Assembly (NCBI RefSeq): GCF_902859745.1
Contig: NZ_CADIJW010000007.1
Location: 1 to 64,000 of the forward strand
DNA: 64,000 bases
Direction of reading: 5' to 3'
Origin: Achromobacter dolens
Lineage (GTDB): Bacteria > Pseudomonadota > Gammaproteobacteria > Burkholderiales > Burkholderiaceae_B
Each line of letters opens with the position of its first letter. The stretch's first letter is position 1. Position numbers and translations under genes: made by a program. The notes under the pieces are model-generated. The model ran no database searches and was not told the DNA's origin. It saw only the letters and a program-made list of their open reading frames with translations. Below, piece by piece: positions 51,568 through 61,746 of the stretch.

Positions 51568-52894
51568 GCGTTTCTAGCGCCTTGTTGATGCGCAGCGCCA
51601 GCAGCGTGCAGGCGGTGCCCGACAGCAGGTAGATGCTGACCGCCACCAGCCCGAAACGCGCCGACAGGCCCAGCGCCACCAGCGGCGCGAAGGCCGCGCC
51701 GACCAGCCAGGCCATGTCGGTGGTAAGCGCCGCGCCGGTGTAACGGAAACGCTTGGTGAAATTGGCCGTCACCGTGCCCGACGCCTGGCCGTACGACAGC
51801 CCCAGCAGCGCGAAGCCGATCAGGATGAACGCATCCTGCGCCTTGGGGCTGCCGCCCAGCAGCCATGGCGTGAACAGCGCGAACACGCCGATCAGCGCGG
51901 CCAGCAGGCCCAGCGTGGTGCGCCGGCCGATGCGGTCGGCGATCCAGCCCGAGGCGATGGTGCCCAGGATGCCCACGCCCGCGCCGATGATCTGCACGAT
52001 CAGCACATCGGAGATCTGCTGCGTGGCGCTGACCGCGATCCACGACAGCGGGAACACCGTTACCAGGTGGAACAGCGCATAGCTGGCCAGCGCCGCGAAC
52101 GCGCCCAGGAACAGGTTATAGCCTTGCTCGCGCACCATCTGCGTGGTGCTGATGGGTTCCAGTTCGCCTTCTTCGAGCAATTGCGTGTATTCCTCGGTCA
52201 GCACCAGCCGCAGCCGCGCGAACAGCGCCACCACGTTGATGGCGAAGGCGACGAAGAACGGATAGCGCCAGCCCCAGTCGAGAAAGTCCGCCTCGGTCAG
52301 CGTCAGGTGCAGGAACAGGAACAGCGCGCTGGCGATCATGAAGCCGATAGGCGCGCCCAACTGGCCCAGCATCGCGTACCAGCCGCGGCGCTGGGGCGGC
52401 GCGTTCAGGGCCAGCAAGGACGGCAGCCCGTCCCAGGAGCCGCCGAAGGCCAGCCCCTGCAGGCAGCGGAACACCGCCAGCAGCACGATGGCGTGCGAGC
52501 CGATGACGTTGTAGCCCGGCAGGAAGGCCATGCCGACCGTGGCGGTGCCCAGCAGGAACAGCGCGATGGTGAGCTTGGTGCCGCGCCCCCAGCGCCGCTG
52601 GATCGCCATCGACACCGCCGTGCCGATGGGACGCGCAATGAACGCGAACGAGAAGATGACGAAGGCCCACAGCGTGCCTTCGAGCTGCGGTTCGAACGGG
52701 AAAAACACCCGTGGAAACACCAGCACGCAGGCGATGCCGAAGACGAAGAAGTCGAAATATTCGGAGGCGCGTCCGATGACGACCCCCACGGCGATTTCGC
52801 CCGGCGCCACCTTGGCGTGGCTGGCTGCGCCCCCTGTCGCGCCCGGACCGGGCAAGGCAGAGGCATGACCGGGATACTGCGTGGTGGTCGCCAT
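51560..52894 (-). CDS. MFS transporter, metabolite:H+ symporter (MHS) family
   Basis: A 444-residue inner-membrane protein with 12 hydrophobic segments. MHS features include GRASEYFDFFVFGIACVLVF and FSFAFIARPIGTAVSMAIQR with the loop RRWGRGTKLTIALFLLGTAT. Members import dicarboxylates, betaine, shikimate or proline with protons. The start at 52894 has a ribosome-binding region (AAAGGAGG) within 20 bp upstream. It is divergent from cyoA. Confidence 0.88.
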   Translation of the reverse strand: MATTTQYPGHASALPGPGATGGAASHAKVAPGEIAVGVVIGRASEYFDFFVFGIACVLVFPRVFFPFEPQLEGTLWAFVIFSFAFIARPIGTAVSMAIQRRWGRGTKLTIALFLLGTATVGMAFLPGYNVIGSHAIVLLAVFRCLQGLAFGGSWDGLPSLLALNAPPQRRGWYAMLGQLGAPIGFMIASALFLFLHLTLTEADFLDWGWRYPFFVAFAINVVALFARLRLVLTEEYTQLLEEGELEPISTTQMVREQGYNLFLGAFAALASYALFHLVTVFPLSWIAVSATQQISDVLIVQIIGAGVGILGTIASGWIADRIGRRTTLGLLAALIGVFALFTPWLLGGSPKAQDAFILIGFALLGLSYGQASGTVTANFTKRFRYTGAALTTDMAWLVGAAFAPLVALGLSARFGLVAVSIYLLSGTACTLLALRINKALETRD

Positions 52895-53112
52895 GTGAGT
52901 GCTCGCTGAAAGGAGGTTTTGAAAAACGCCTTGTCTACGCTTTTTGCAACACACTCGTACGCACATGCGCCAAGGCCCCGCGGACCGCGGCGCGATCTCG
53001 CCCGGCCCTGCCCCGCACGCCTTTCCGTGCATACTTTTGCTCTTTTTACCCTAGATTTTTCGCGGCTTCCAGCGTAGTGTTGCGTTTACCTCCCACGGTT
53101 ACGTTTCGGGGT

Positions 53113-54162
53113 ATGGCCATGCCGTCTTTCCCAAGGTTCCGCGGATTGTTGCTGTTAGCCGCCCTGCCATTGCTCTCCGGATGCAATGCGGTGTTGCTTT
53201 CGCCATCAGGCGACATCGCGGTGCAGCAGCGCAACCTGATCATCATCTCCACCGGCCTGATGCTGCTGATCATCGTGCCGGTGATCTTCCTGACCTTCCT
53301 GTTCGCGTGGCGCTATCGCGCCAGCAACCGCGACGCGCACTACGACCCCGACTGGAACCACTCCACCATGCTGGAGCTGCTGATCTGGGCGGCGCCGCTG
53401 CTGATCATCATCGCGCTGGGCGCGCTCACCTGGGTCAGCACCCACCAGCTCGATCCCTACCGCCCGCTGGCGCGCCTGTCCGAAGGCCGCGAAGTGCCGG
53501 CCGGCACCAAGCCGCTGGTGGTCGAAGTGGTGGCGCTGGACTGGAAGTGGCTGTTCCTCTACCCCGAACAGGGCGTGGCCGCGGTCAATGAAATGGCCGC
53601 GCCGGTCGACCGCCCGATCCAGTTCAAGATCACCTCGTCCACGGTGATGAACTCCTTCTTCATCCCGGCGCTGGCCGGCCAGATCTACGCCATGCCGGGC
53701 ATGCAGACGACGCTGCACGCGGTCATCAACCACCCCGGCGAATACGAAGGCCTGTCGGCCAACTACAGCGGCGCGGGCTTTTCCGGCATGCGCTTTCGCT
53801 TCCACGGCCTGGACCAGCAGGGCTTCGACAAGTGGATCGCCGACGCCCGCGCCTCCGGCGCCACGCTCGGCCGCGACACCTACCTGAAACTGGAACAGCC
53901 CAGCGAACGCAACCCGGTGCAGCGCTACGCCAGCGTCGCGCCCGGCCTGTTCGACGCCATCGTCAATCGCTGCGTGGAACCGAACCGCATGTGCATGAAG
54001 GACGCCATGGCGATCGACGCCGGCGGCGGCATGGGCATTCCCGGCGCGCGCAACATCGCCAGCCTGGACGAGGCCACGCGCGAGCGCCTGGGCCTGGCCG
54101 ATACGCCGCCGCGCAAGTATGTCGGCGCCATGTGCACCTCGGCGGCGGAGTTGGCGCTGTAG
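53113..54162 (+). CDS. cyoA: Cytochrome bo3 ubiquinol oxidase subunit II
   Basis: A 349-residue lipoprotein subunit of the terminal oxidase. The lipobox is LLSGC near residue 25. Two membrane segments follow (LIIISTGLMLLIIVPVIFLT and STMLELLIWAAPLLIIIALG). The periplasmic cupredoxin domain (VALDWKWLFLYPEQGVAAV, NSFFIPALAGQIYAMPGM) lacks CuA ligands, as expected for a quinol oxidase. An ATG 6 bp downstream (53119) has better ribosome-binding spacing and may be the true start. It heads cyoABCD. Confidence 0.93.
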   Translation: MAMPSFPRFRGLLLLAALPLLSGCNAVLLSPSGDIAVQQRNLIIISTGLMLLIIVPVIFLTFLFAWRYRASNRDAHYDPDWNHSTMLELLIWAAPLLIIIALGALTWVSTHQLDPYRPLARLSEGREVPAGTKPLVVEVVALDWKWLFLYPEQGVAAVNEMAAPVDRPIQFKITSSTVMNSFFIPALAGQIYAMPGMQTTLHAVINHPGEYEGLSANYSGAGFSGMRFRFHGLDQQGFDKWIADARASGATLGRDTYLKLEQPSERNPVQRYASVAPGLFDAIVNRCVEPNRMCMKDAMAIDAGGGMGIPGARNIASLDEATRERLGLADTPPRKYVGAMCTSAAELAL

Positions 54163-54242
54163 CCCACACGCCCGCGCCGGCGCAGCGTCGCATCGCGTGA
54201 AATCAAGGTCTTCCCCCTGGAAACCGAGCCCTGGAAACCAAG

Positions 54243-56246
54243 ATGACTGATCAACCAGACCTCACCAAGCTGATCTTCGGTCGCCTGACCTGGGACGCCA
54301 TCCCCTTCCACGAGCCGATCCTGCTGGCCACCTTCGCCATGGTGGCGATCGGCGGCATCGTGGTGCTGGGGGCCATCACCTACTACCGCAAGTGGGCCTA
54401 CCTGTGGCGCGAATGGTTCACCAGCATCGACCACAAGAAGATCGGCATCATGTACATGATCCTGGGCCTGGTGATGCTGCTGCGCGGCTTCGCCGACGCC
54501 ATCATGATGCGGCTGCAGCAGGCCGTGGCTTTCGGCGATTCCACCGGCTACCTGCCGCCGCACCACTACGACCAGATCTTCACGGCGCACGGCGTCATCA
54601 TGATCTTCTTCGTGGCCATGCCGCTGGTCACGGGGTTGATGAACTACGTGGTGCCGCTGCAGATCGGCGCGCGCGACGTGGCCTTTCCGTTCCTGAACAA
54701 CTTCAGCTTCTGGATGACCACCGGCGGCGTGGTGCTGGTGATGATGTCGCTGTTCGTCGGCGAGTTCGCCCGCACCGGCTGGCTGGCGTATCCGCCTTTA
54801 TCGGGCATCGCGCAGAGTCCGGACGTGGGGGTCGACTACTACATATGGGCCTTGCAGATCGCGGGGGTCGGCACATTGCTGTCCGGGGTAAACCTGCTGG
54901 TCACCATCGTCAAGATGCGCGCGCCCGGCATGTCGCTGATGCGCATGCCGATCTTCACCTGGACCGCGCTGTGCACCAACGTGCTGATCGTGGCGGCGTT
55001 CCCGGTGCTGACGGCGGTGCTGGCGCTGCTGTCGATGGACCGCTACGTCGGCACCAACTTCTTCACGGCCGACTTCGGCGGCAACGCCATGATGTACGTG
55101 AACCTGATCTGGATCTGGGGCCACCCCGAGGTCTACATTTTGATCCTGCCGGCCTTCGGCATCTTCTCGGAGGTGGTCGCCACCTTCTGCCGCAAGCGCC
55201 TGTTCGGCTACGCATCGATGGTGTACGCCACGGTCGTGATCACGGTGCTGTCGTACCTGGTGTGGCTGCACCACTTCTTCACCATGGGATCCGGGGCCAG
55301 CGTGAACTCGTTCTTCGGGATCACCACCATGATCATCTCGATCCCGACCGGCGCCAAGATCTTCAACTGGCTGTTCACCATGTACCGCGGCCGCATCCGC
55401 TTCGAGGTGCCGATGCTGTGGACGCTGGGCTTCATGGTCACCTTCGTGATCGGCGGCATGACGGGCGTGCTGCTGGCGGTGCCGCCGGCCGACTTCGCGC
55501 TGCACAACAGCCTGTTCCTGATCGCCCACTTCCACAACGTCATCATCGGCGGCGTGCTGTTCGGGCTGATGGCCGGCATCACCTACTGGTTCCCCAAGGC
55601 CTTCGGCTACAAGCTCGATCCGTTCTGGGGCAAGTGCTCGTTCTGGTTCTGGCTGGTGGGCTTCTACTTCGCCTTCATGCCGCTGTACGTGCTGGGCCTG
55701 ATGGGCGTGACGCGCCGCGTCAACCATTTCGAGGACATGTCGCTGCAGATCTGGTTCCAGGTGGCCGCGTTCGGCGCCTTCCTGATCGCCATCGGCATCG
55801 CCTGCTTCCTGATCCAGTTGGTGGTGAGCTACCGGCGCCGCGAATCGCTGCGCGACTTTACCGGCGACCCGTGGGACGGCCGCACGCTGGAATGGTCCAC
55901 CTCCTCGCCGCCGCCCAATTACAACTTCGCCTTCACGCCGCGCGTGCATGACCAGGATGCCTGGTGGCAGATGAAGCAGCACGGCTACCAGCGCCCGCAG
56001 GCCGGCTTCATCCCCATCCACATGCCCAAGAACACCTGGGCCGGCATCGTGCTGGCGGCCATCAGCGTGGTGATGGGCTTCGCGCTGATCTGGCACATGT
56101 GGCCGCTGGCGGTGCTGTCGCTTGCCGCGCTGATCGTCGTGTCCATCGTCCATACCTTCAACTACAAGCGCGAGTACTACGTGCCGGCCGACGAGGTCGT
56201 GCGCACGGAGGACGCCCGCACCCACCTGTTGGCGAAACATGTCTGA
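54243..56246 (+). CDS. cyoB: Cytochrome bo3 ubiquinol oxidase subunit I
   Basis: A 667-residue catalytic heme-copper subunit with about 15 membrane segments. Heme and copper ligands are present: [14 protein letters not shown] near residue 115, [17 protein letters not shown] near 290 (CuB His with the crosslinked Tyr), WLHHFFTMG near 342 and [12 protein letters not shown] near 430. It reduces oxygen to water with electrons from ubiquinol and pumps protons. The 3' end overlaps cyoC by 8 bp. Confidence 0.97.
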   Translation: MTDQPDLTKLIFGRLTWDAIPFHEPILLATFAMVAIGGIVVLGAITYYRKWAYLWREWFTSIDHKKIGIMYMILGLVMLLRGFADAIMMRLQQAVAFGDSTGYLPPHHYDQIFTAHGVIMIFFVAMPLVTGLMNYVVPLQIGARDVAFPFLNNFSFWMTTGGVVLVMMSLFVGEFARTGWLAYPPLSGIAQSPDVGVDYYIWALQIAGVGTLLSGVNLLVTIVKMRAPGMSLMRMPIFTWTALCTNVLIVAAFPVLTAVLALLSMDRYVGTNFFTADFGGNAMMYVNLIWIWGHPEVYILILPAFGIFSEVVATFCRKRLFGYASMVYATVVITVLSYLVWLHHFFTMGSGASVNSFFGITTMIISIPTGAKIFNWLFTMYRGRIRFEVPMLWTLGFMVTFVIGGMTGVLLAVPPADFALHNSLFLIAHFHNVIIGGVLFGLMAGITYWFPKAFGYKLDPFWGKCSFWFWLVGFYFAFMPLYVLGLMGVTRRVNHFEDMSLQIWFQVAAFGAFLIAIGIACFLIQLVVSYRRRESLRDFTGDPWDGRTLEWSTSSPPPNYNFAFTPRVHDQDAWWQMKQHGYQRPQAGFIPIHMPKNTWAGIVLAAISVVMGFALIWHMWPLAVLSLAALIVVSIVHTFNYKREYYVPADEVVRTEDARTHLLAKHV

Positions 56247-56880
56247 TACCCTGGCCCCCACCCTGCCCGGCGGCGCCACGCCGCCCCCGGAGCCCGTGTT
56301 CCACGTGGCCGGCGAGCACCACCCGAAGAACGGCACGCTGCTGGGCTTCTGGGTGTATCTGATGAGCGACTGTCTCATCTTCGCCTGCCTGTTCGCCACC
56401 TACGGCGTGCTGGGGCGCAACTACGCCGCCGGCCCGTCCGGCGCCGACCTGTTCGACCTGCCGCTGGTGGCGGTCAATACCTCGCTGCTGCTGCTGTCGT
56501 CCATCACCTACGGCTTCGCCATGCTGGAGATGCGGCGCAACCGGGTCGGCGCCACGCAAGGCTGGCTGGCGGTCACCGGCCTGCTGGGGCTGGGCTTCCT
56601 GTCGCTGGAACTGTATGAGTTCGCGCATCTGATCCACATCGGCGCCGGGCCGCAGCGCAGCGCCTTCCTGTCGTCGTTCTTCACCCTGGTGGGCACGCAC
56701 GGGCTGCACGTCACGTTCGGCATCGTCTGGCTGGTGACGATGATGGTGCAGGTGCGCATGCACGGCCTGATCCCCGAGAACCGCCGCCGGCTGATGTGCC
56801 TGTCGATGTTCTGGCACTTCCTGGACCTGATCTGGGTCGGCGTGTTCACCTTTGTCTACCTGATGGGAGTGCTGCCATGA
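56239..56880 (+). CDS. cyoC: Cytochrome bo3 ubiquinol oxidase subunit III
   Basis: A 213-residue five-helix membrane subunit of the same oxidase. Recognisable parts are [40 protein letters not shown] and [20 protein letters not shown]. Its start overlaps cyoB by 8 bp and its stop overlaps cyoD by 4 bp, which supports tight co-translation. Confidence 0.95.
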   Translation: MSDTLAPTLPGGATPPPEPVFHVAGEHHPKNGTLLGFWVYLMSDCLIFACLFATYGVLGRNYAAGPSGADLFDLPLVAVNTSLLLLSSITYGFAMLEMRRNRVGATQGWLAVTGLLGLGFLSLELYEFAHLIHIGAGPQRSAFLSSFFTLVGTHGLHVTFGIVWLVTMMVQVRMHGLIPENRRRLMCLSMFWHFLDLIWVGVFTFVYLMGVLP

Positions 56881-57275
56881 ACGCCCATGCCGACCACGCC
56901 GGCCACGGCCACGATCACGGCCATCACGACGATGACGACGGCGCCGCCCATGGCACCCTGAAAAGCTACGTCACCGGCTTCATCCTGGCGGCCATCCTGA
57001 CCGCCATCCCGTTCTGGCTGGTGATGGACCGAGTGTTCGAAAGCTCGCGCACCACGGCGCTGATCATCCTGGCGTTCGCGGCGGTGCAGATCGTGGTGCA
57101 CATCATCTATTTCCTGCACATGGATGCCAAGTCCGAAAGCGGCTGGAACATGTTGGCGTTAATATTCACGCTGGTGCTGGTCGTGATCACGCTCAGCGGA
57201 TCCATCTGGATCATGTACCACTTGAACTCCAACATGATGCCCATGTCGATCCACGACATGCGGAATATGCCCTGA
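56877..57275 (+). CDS. cyoD: Cytochrome bo3 ubiquinol oxidase subunit IV
   Basis: A 132-residue subunit with three membrane segments (GFILAAILTAIPFWLVMD, LIILAFAAVQIVVHIIYFLH, MLALIFTLVLVVITLSGSIW). An unusual His/Asp-rich N-terminal tail (HADHAGHGHDHGHHDDDD) precedes them and may bind metal or simply be flexible. The ATG at 56877 overlaps the cyoC stop. It is followed by the SURF1 gene after 4 bp. Confidence 0.93.
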   Translation: MNAHADHAGHGHDHGHHDDDDGAAHGTLKSYVTGFILAAILTAIPFWLVMDRVFESSRTTALIILAFAAVQIVVHIIYFLHMDAKSESGWNMLALIFTLVLVVITLSGSIWIMYHLNSNMMPMSIHDMRNMP

Positions 57276-57279
57276 CGTG

Positions 57280-58074
57280 ATGGCGGCAACAAAAGACTCT
57301 ACGCATTCCGGCGACACCCCCCGCAATCCCCGCAGCGCAACCACCCTGGTCATCCTGGGCGTGGTTGCGGCCGCGCTGTTCGCGGGCCTGTGCGCCCTTG
57401 GCACCTGGCAGGTGCATCGCCTGGCCTGGAAGCAGAACCTGATCGCGCAGGTGGAGCAGCGGGCGCACGCGCCCGCCACGCCCGCCCCCGCGCGCGCCGA
57501 CTGGCCGGCCCTGACCTCCGACAACGCCGAATACCGCCGCGTGTCGGCCAGCGGCGCCTACCAGTACGACAAGCAGACGCTGGTGCAGGCCGCCACCGAA
57601 TTGGGCAGCGGCTACTGGGTCATGACGCCGCTGCAACTGGCTGATGGCGGCGGCACGGTGCTGGTCAACCGCGGCTTCGTGCTGCCCGAATGGCGCAAGC
57701 GCCAGGCGGCCGGCGGCCAGGCCGAGGCCGACGCCGGGCCGGTCAAGGTCGACGGCCTGCTGCGCATGGGCGAGCCGGGCAACGGCTTCCTGCGCAACAA
57801 CGATCCGGCCGCCAACCTCTGGTATTCGCGTGACCTGCCCGCCATCGCCCAGGCGCGCGGGCTGGGCGAGGTGGCGCCCTACTTCATCGACGCCGACGCC
57901 GCCCCCGGCGCCGGCCGCGATCCGACGCAGGCGCCGGTCGGCGGCCTGACGACGCTGACCTTTCCCAACAACCACCTGGTCTACGCCATCACCTGGTACG
58001 CCCTGGCCGCGATGATCATCGTCGGCGCCGGCATCGTGGTGCGCGAGGAACGGCGGCTGCGCGCGCGCCGCTGA
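57280..58074 (+). CDS. SURF1-family oxidase assembly protein
   Basis: A 264-residue protein with two membrane anchors, near LVILGVVAAALFAGLCALGT and LVYAITWYALAAMIIVGAGI. Between them is the SURF1 periplasmic domain (YRRVSASGAYQYDKQTLVQA, YWVMTPLQLADGGGTVLVNR, GFVLPEWRKR). SURF1 proteins help insert heme into oxidase subunit I. It follows cyoD by 4 bp, so it is part of the quinol-oxidase operon, similar to Surf1q of Paracoccus. A GTG at 57277 is an alternative start. Confidence 0.9.
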   Translation: MAATKDSTHSGDTPRNPRSATTLVILGVVAAALFAGLCALGTWQVHRLAWKQNLIAQVEQRAHAPATPAPARADWPALTSDNAEYRRVSASGAYQYDKQTLVQAATELGSGYWVMTPLQLADGGGTVLVNRGFVLPEWRKRQAAGGQAEADAGPVKVDGLLRMGEPGNGFLRNNDPAANLWYSRDLPAIAQARGLGEVAPYFIDADAAPGAGRDPTQAPVGGLTTLTFPNNHLVYAITWYALAAMIIVGAGIVVREERRLRARR

Positions 58075-58274
58075 CTGGCCCCTGTTGCGAAAGCGCCTCA
58101 CCAGAGAGGGACGAGCCCCCGTCAATCAGTCCGACAATCGACGCAGATGACCGGAAATACGTGACGGTTGGCCGAGAATGCTTGAGTGCAATCTACACAG
58201 GCAATCGGGAACAGGGCGGGCCGCAAGCCCGCCGCTTCGTTCCCCTTGCCATCCCCACTCAAGGAGTTCTCCGG

Positions 58275-59471
58275 ATGAAAAAATCGCTGCTCGCAGCCGC
58301 CATGCTGACCGCCTTTGCTGGCATTGCCCAGGCGGAAACGTCGGTCACGCTCTATGGTGTCATCGACACCGGCATCGGCTACAACAAGGTTTCTGGCACC
58401 GTCGACGCCGGCAACAACGCTGCCGGCCAGCCTCTGCGTAAAGACGTCGGCGCCAGCCGCATCGGCATGATCAACGGGGTCCAGGCCGGCTCGCGCTGGG
58501 GCCTGCGCGGCTCGGAAGACCTGGGCGACGGCCTGCGCGCCATGTTCACGGTCGAAAGCGGCTTCGACTCGGGCAACGGCACGGCGCAACAAGGCCGCCT
58601 GTTCAATCGCCAGGCCACCGTCGGCCTGGCCAACGACAGTTGGGGCTCGCTGGAGTTCGGCCGCCAGACCACCGTCGGCGGCACCTTCCTGGCTGAAATC
58701 GACCCCTTCTACACCAGCTTCACCCAGGCCAACATCGGCACGTCCTTCAGCGCCGCCAACACCATGCGCTGGGACAACATGGTCATGTACCGCAGCGCCT
58801 GGACTGACGGCTTCCAGTTCGCACTGGGCTACTCCTTCAACGCCGACAGCAGCGACGACAACCAGAGCGGCTTCGCCACCGCGGACAACGCGCGCGGCAT
58901 CACCGCCGGCCTGCGCTACGTCCAAGGCCCGCTGAACGTCTCGCTGACCTATGACCAGCTCAACAGCTCGAACTCGGCGCGCAAGCTCGATGCCGAGGGC
59001 GCCCCTGTCATGGTCGACGGCGAGCGGGTGGAATTCGACCATTCGGTCAAGCCTCGCCAGTACGCCGTGGCGGCCTCGTACGACCTCGAAGTGCTGAAAC
59101 TGGCCGCCGCCTACGGCCGCACCACCGACGGCTGGTTCGTCGGCCAGGACCTGGCGGCCAACCCGGCGCTCAACGACAAGCTCGGCACCATGCACTACGC
59201 GGGCGGCTTCAAGGCCAATTCGTACATGCTGGGCGCGACCCTCCCGCTGGGCGGCACGAGCAACCTGTTCAGCTCGTGGCAGCACGTCTCCCCGTCCAAC
59301 GACAAGCTGACTGGCGACGACGCCACCATGAACATCTGGAGCGTGGGCTACACCTACGACCTGTCCAAGCGCACCATGATTTACGCCTACGGTTCGTACG
59401 GCAAGAACTATGCCTTCATCGAAGGCATGAAGAGCAGCGCCGGCGGCATCGGCCTGCGCCACCTGTTCTAA
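58275..59471 (+). CDS. General porin (Bordetella/Achromobacter type), copy 1
   Basis: A 398-residue trimeric outer-membrane porin. The signal peptide MKKSLLAAAMLTAFAGIAQA ends at AQA, and the mature part begins ETSVTLYGVIDTGIGYNK. Repeated beta strands such as WGLRGSEDLGDGLRAMFTVE and a C-terminal Phe (IGLRHLF) are standard. An excellent AAGGAG ribosome-binding site precedes the start. A paralogue follows at 59765; this copy has extra loop insertions near residues 45-60 and 240-260. Confidence 0.95.
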   Translation: MKKSLLAAAMLTAFAGIAQAETSVTLYGVIDTGIGYNKVSGTVDAGNNAAGQPLRKDVGASRIGMINGVQAGSRWGLRGSEDLGDGLRAMFTVESGFDSGNGTAQQGRLFNRQATVGLANDSWGSLEFGRQTTVGGTFLAEIDPFYTSFTQANIGTSFSAANTMRWDNMVMYRSAWTDGFQFALGYSFNADSSDDNQSGFATADNARGITAGLRYVQGPLNVSLTYDQLNSSNSARKLDAEGAPVMVDGERVEFDHSVKPRQYAVAASYDLEVLKLAAAYGRTTDGWFVGQDLAANPALNDKLGTMHYAGGFKANSYMLGATLPLGGTSNLFSSWQHVSPSNDKLTGDDATMNIWSVGYTYDLSKRTMIYAYGSYGKNYAFIEGMKSSAGGIGLRHLF

Positions 59472-59514
59472 GCATCCGCGCCAAGCCGGCCCTGCCGGCC
59501 TCATGCGCAAGACA

Positions 59515-59548
59515 CCGCCACGGACCCGCTCCGTGGCGGTTTTTTTTT
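59515..59548 (+). terminator. Rho-independent terminator of porin copy 1
   Basis: CCGCCACGGA and TCCGTGGCGG form a 10-bp stem with a 5-nt loop, followed by a run of eight or nine T residues. It lies 43 bp after the porin stop. It separates the two tandem porins into independent transcripts. Confidence 0.92.
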
Positions 59549-59764
59549 GCCTTGGCCTATGGCGATACGCAGCGCCCTGGCCCGTTTGCCCGGCTTTGGG
59601 GGAAGAACGGACCCATGATTCCGATACAAATAGACAGAAAATCACGGTTTTTGGCAGGAAATAGGACTTTTTGACCTACACTAGGGTTTGGGAACCGCGT
59701 TGGGCGTCATGCTCAACGTGTTGTTCCCTTTATTTTTTCCCCTCTACAGCAAGGAGTTCCACGG
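59549..59764 (+). promoter_or_regulatory. Leader and promoter region of porin copy 2
   Basis: A 216-bp gap that is relatively AT-rich from 59600 on and ends in a strong AAGGAG ribosome-binding site 9 bp before the porin ATG. I see TTGGCA and TTGACC as possible -35 boxes but no convincing -10, so the promoter position is not fixed. Confidence 0.4.
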
Positions 59765-60871
59765 ATGAAAAAGACGCTGCTCGCAGCCGCAATGTTGACC
59801 ACTTTTGCAGGCGTCGCTCAGGCAGAAACGTCAGTCACTCTCTATGGTGTCATCGACACCGGCATTGGCTACAACAAGATCAAGGGCAATGGCTATGACG
59901 GCAGCAAGCTCGGCATGATCAACGGCATCCAGGCCGGCTCCCGCTGGGGCCTGCGCGGATCCGAAGACCTGGGCGATGGCCTGCGCGCCGTGTTCACGCT
60001 GGAAAGCGGTTTCGATTCGGGCAACGGCACCCGCGGCCAGAGCGGTCGCCTGTTTGGTCGCCAGGCCACCCTCGGGCTGGCCAACGACGCCTGGGGCACG
60101 ATCGAATTCGGCCGCCAGGCCACGGTCGGCTCGAACTACCTGGCCGACATCGACCCCTTCTACACCAGCTACACCCAATCGAACCTGGGCCTGGGTTTCA
60201 GCGCGGCCAACACCATGCGCTGGGACAACATGGTGATGTACCGCAGCCCCTCGATGAGCGGCTTCCAGTTCGCCGCGGGCTATTCGTTCAACGTCGACGA
60301 TACCAACAGCGACGAGACCCATTTCCGCACCAACGACAACTCGCGCGGCATCACCGCCGGCCTGCGCTACGTTGAAGGTCCGGTCAACGTCACGCTGACC
60401 TACGACCAGCTCAACGGCTCGAACCGCGCCTCCATCGACCACGGCGCCACGCCGCGCCAGTACGCGATCGGCGCATCGTACGACCTGGAAGTGGTGAAGC
60501 TTGCCGCCGCCTATGGCCGCACCACCGACGGCTGGTTCGTCGGCCAGGACCTGCCGGCGGGCACGCCCTTCAGCGACGAGTTCGGCACCAACCGCTACGT
60601 GGACGGCTTCAAGGCTAATGCCTACATGCTGGGCGCGACGATGCCCGTGGGCGGCGCCAGCAGCCTGTTCGCATCATGGCAGCACGTCTCGCCGTCCAAC
60701 GACCGCCTGACCGGCGGCGACGCCAACATGAACGTCTGGAGCGTGGGCTACACCTACGACCTGTCCAAGCGCACCAACCTGTACGCCTATGGTTCGTACG
60801 GCAAGGACTACGCGTTCATCGACGGCCTCAAGAGCACCGCCGCCGGCGTCGGCATCCGCCACGTGTTCTAA
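59765..60871 (+). CDS. General porin (Bordetella/Achromobacter type), copy 2
   Basis: A 368-residue porin with the same signal peptide pattern (MKKTLLAAAMLTTFAGVAQA) and mature start as copy 1. The two share most strands and differ mainly in loops; this copy lacks two loop insertions. It ends in the porin-type terminal Phe (GIRHVF). Separate leader and terminator sequences suggest independent expression. Its stop overlaps the convergent AraC gene by 4 bp. Confidence 0.95.
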   Translation: MKKTLLAAAMLTTFAGVAQAETSVTLYGVIDTGIGYNKIKGNGYDGSKLGMINGIQAGSRWGLRGSEDLGDGLRAVFTLESGFDSGNGTRGQSGRLFGRQATLGLANDAWGTIEFGRQATVGSNYLADIDPFYTSYTQSNLGLGFSAANTMRWDNMVMYRSPSMSGFQFAAGYSFNVDDTNSDETHFRTNDNSRGITAGLRYVEGPVNVTLTYDQLNGSNRASIDHGATPRQYAIGASYDLEVVKLAAAYGRTTDGWFVGQDLPAGTPFSDEFGTNRYVDGFKANAYMLGATMPVGGASSLFASWQHVSPSNDRLTGGDANMNVWSVGYTYDLSKRTNLYAYGSYGKDYAFIDGLKSTAAGVGIRHVF

Positions 60872-61656
60872 GGCAACGGGTCGCGCCGGCGCTGCCGGCG
60901 CCCCGGCGGCTCGCCGTAGGCGCGCCGGTACATGGCAATGAAGGCGCTGTCGCTGGCATAGCCCACGGCGTGCGCCACTTCCGTGACGGACGCGCCTTCG
61001 GCCAGCCGGGCCCGCGCCATCAGCAGGCGGCATTGCGTGCGCCAGCGCGTGAACGGCAGGCCGGTCTCCGCCAGGAATGCGCGCGCCAGGGTACGGCCGC
61101 TGGCGCCCACCCGTCGGCCCCAGTCGTCGATTGACAACGCGCAGGCCGGGTTTGCCAGCAATTCGCGCGCGATCGGCGCCAGCCGCCGGTCGCGCGGCAT
61201 GGGCAGGTGCAGCGGCGCCGCGGGCGCGGCGGCCAGTTCATCCAGCAATGCGCCCACCAGGCGCTGTCGCGGCCCATCCAGCGGCCGGTCGGATGGCCAT
61301 TGCGTGACGCGCACGATCAGCTCGCGCAACAGCGGATTGACGTCGAGGATTTGCGGCTCGCGCGGCAGGCCGGGATAGACCGACACATCGAAATACAGGC
61401 TGCGATACGCAAATGTGCCCTGCATGGCCGTGCGATGCACGCAGCCGGCCGGCAGCCAGGCCGCCTGCAGCGGCGCCAGTTGCCCCACCCGGTCGGTGAG
61501 ATACAGGGTCACCCCGCCTTCGGCCTGATACAGCAACTGCGCGCGCTGATGCGCATGCCAGTCGGACGCGTGCGCGCGCGTGTCGATCGCCATGCCCACC
61601 ACGGGGCAGGCGACGAGGTCCGGATCTTCGACGGCGTCGGGGAGATAGGCGGGCAT
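60868..61656 (-). CDS. AraC-family transcriptional regulator
   Basis: A 262-residue protein. The N-terminal cupin-like part includes DWHAHQRAQLLYQAEGGVTL and AAWLPAGCVHRTAM. The C-terminal HTHs are SIDDWGRRVGASGRTLARAF and VTEVAHAVGYASDSAFIAMY. The start at 61656 leads into the cupin; a longer upstream frame is not conserved in type. It is divergent from an MFS exporter (90-bp gap), its likely target. Confidence 0.9.
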   Translation of the reverse strand: MPAYLPDAVEDPDLVACPVVGMAIDTRAHASDWHAHQRAQLLYQAEGGVTLYLTDRVGQLAPLQAAWLPAGCVHRTAMQGTFAYRSLYFDVSVYPGLPREPQILDVNPLLRELIVRVTQWPSDRPLDGPRQRLVGALLDELAAAPAAPLHLPMPRDRRLAPIARELLANPACALSIDDWGRRVGASGRTLARAFLAETGLPFTRWRTQCRLLMARARLAEGASVTEVAHAVGYASDSAFIAMYRRAYGEPPGRRQRRRDPLP

Positions 61657-61746
61657 GTCCGATTGACGATGTTTTATGGCGCGATATCGTGATTTTGCAC
61701 GCCCCCGCGCGCCTACGCTAGCGACTTTTCGCATCACGGTCGTCGC

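Noticed and set aside
54798-56399. 533-residue antisense frame opposite cyoB/cyoC
   Set aside because: A shadow of strongly conserved oxidase genes.
58122-59645. 507-residue antisense frame opposite porin copy 1
   Set aside because: Composition is a reverse image of the porin, with no ribosome-binding site or family features.
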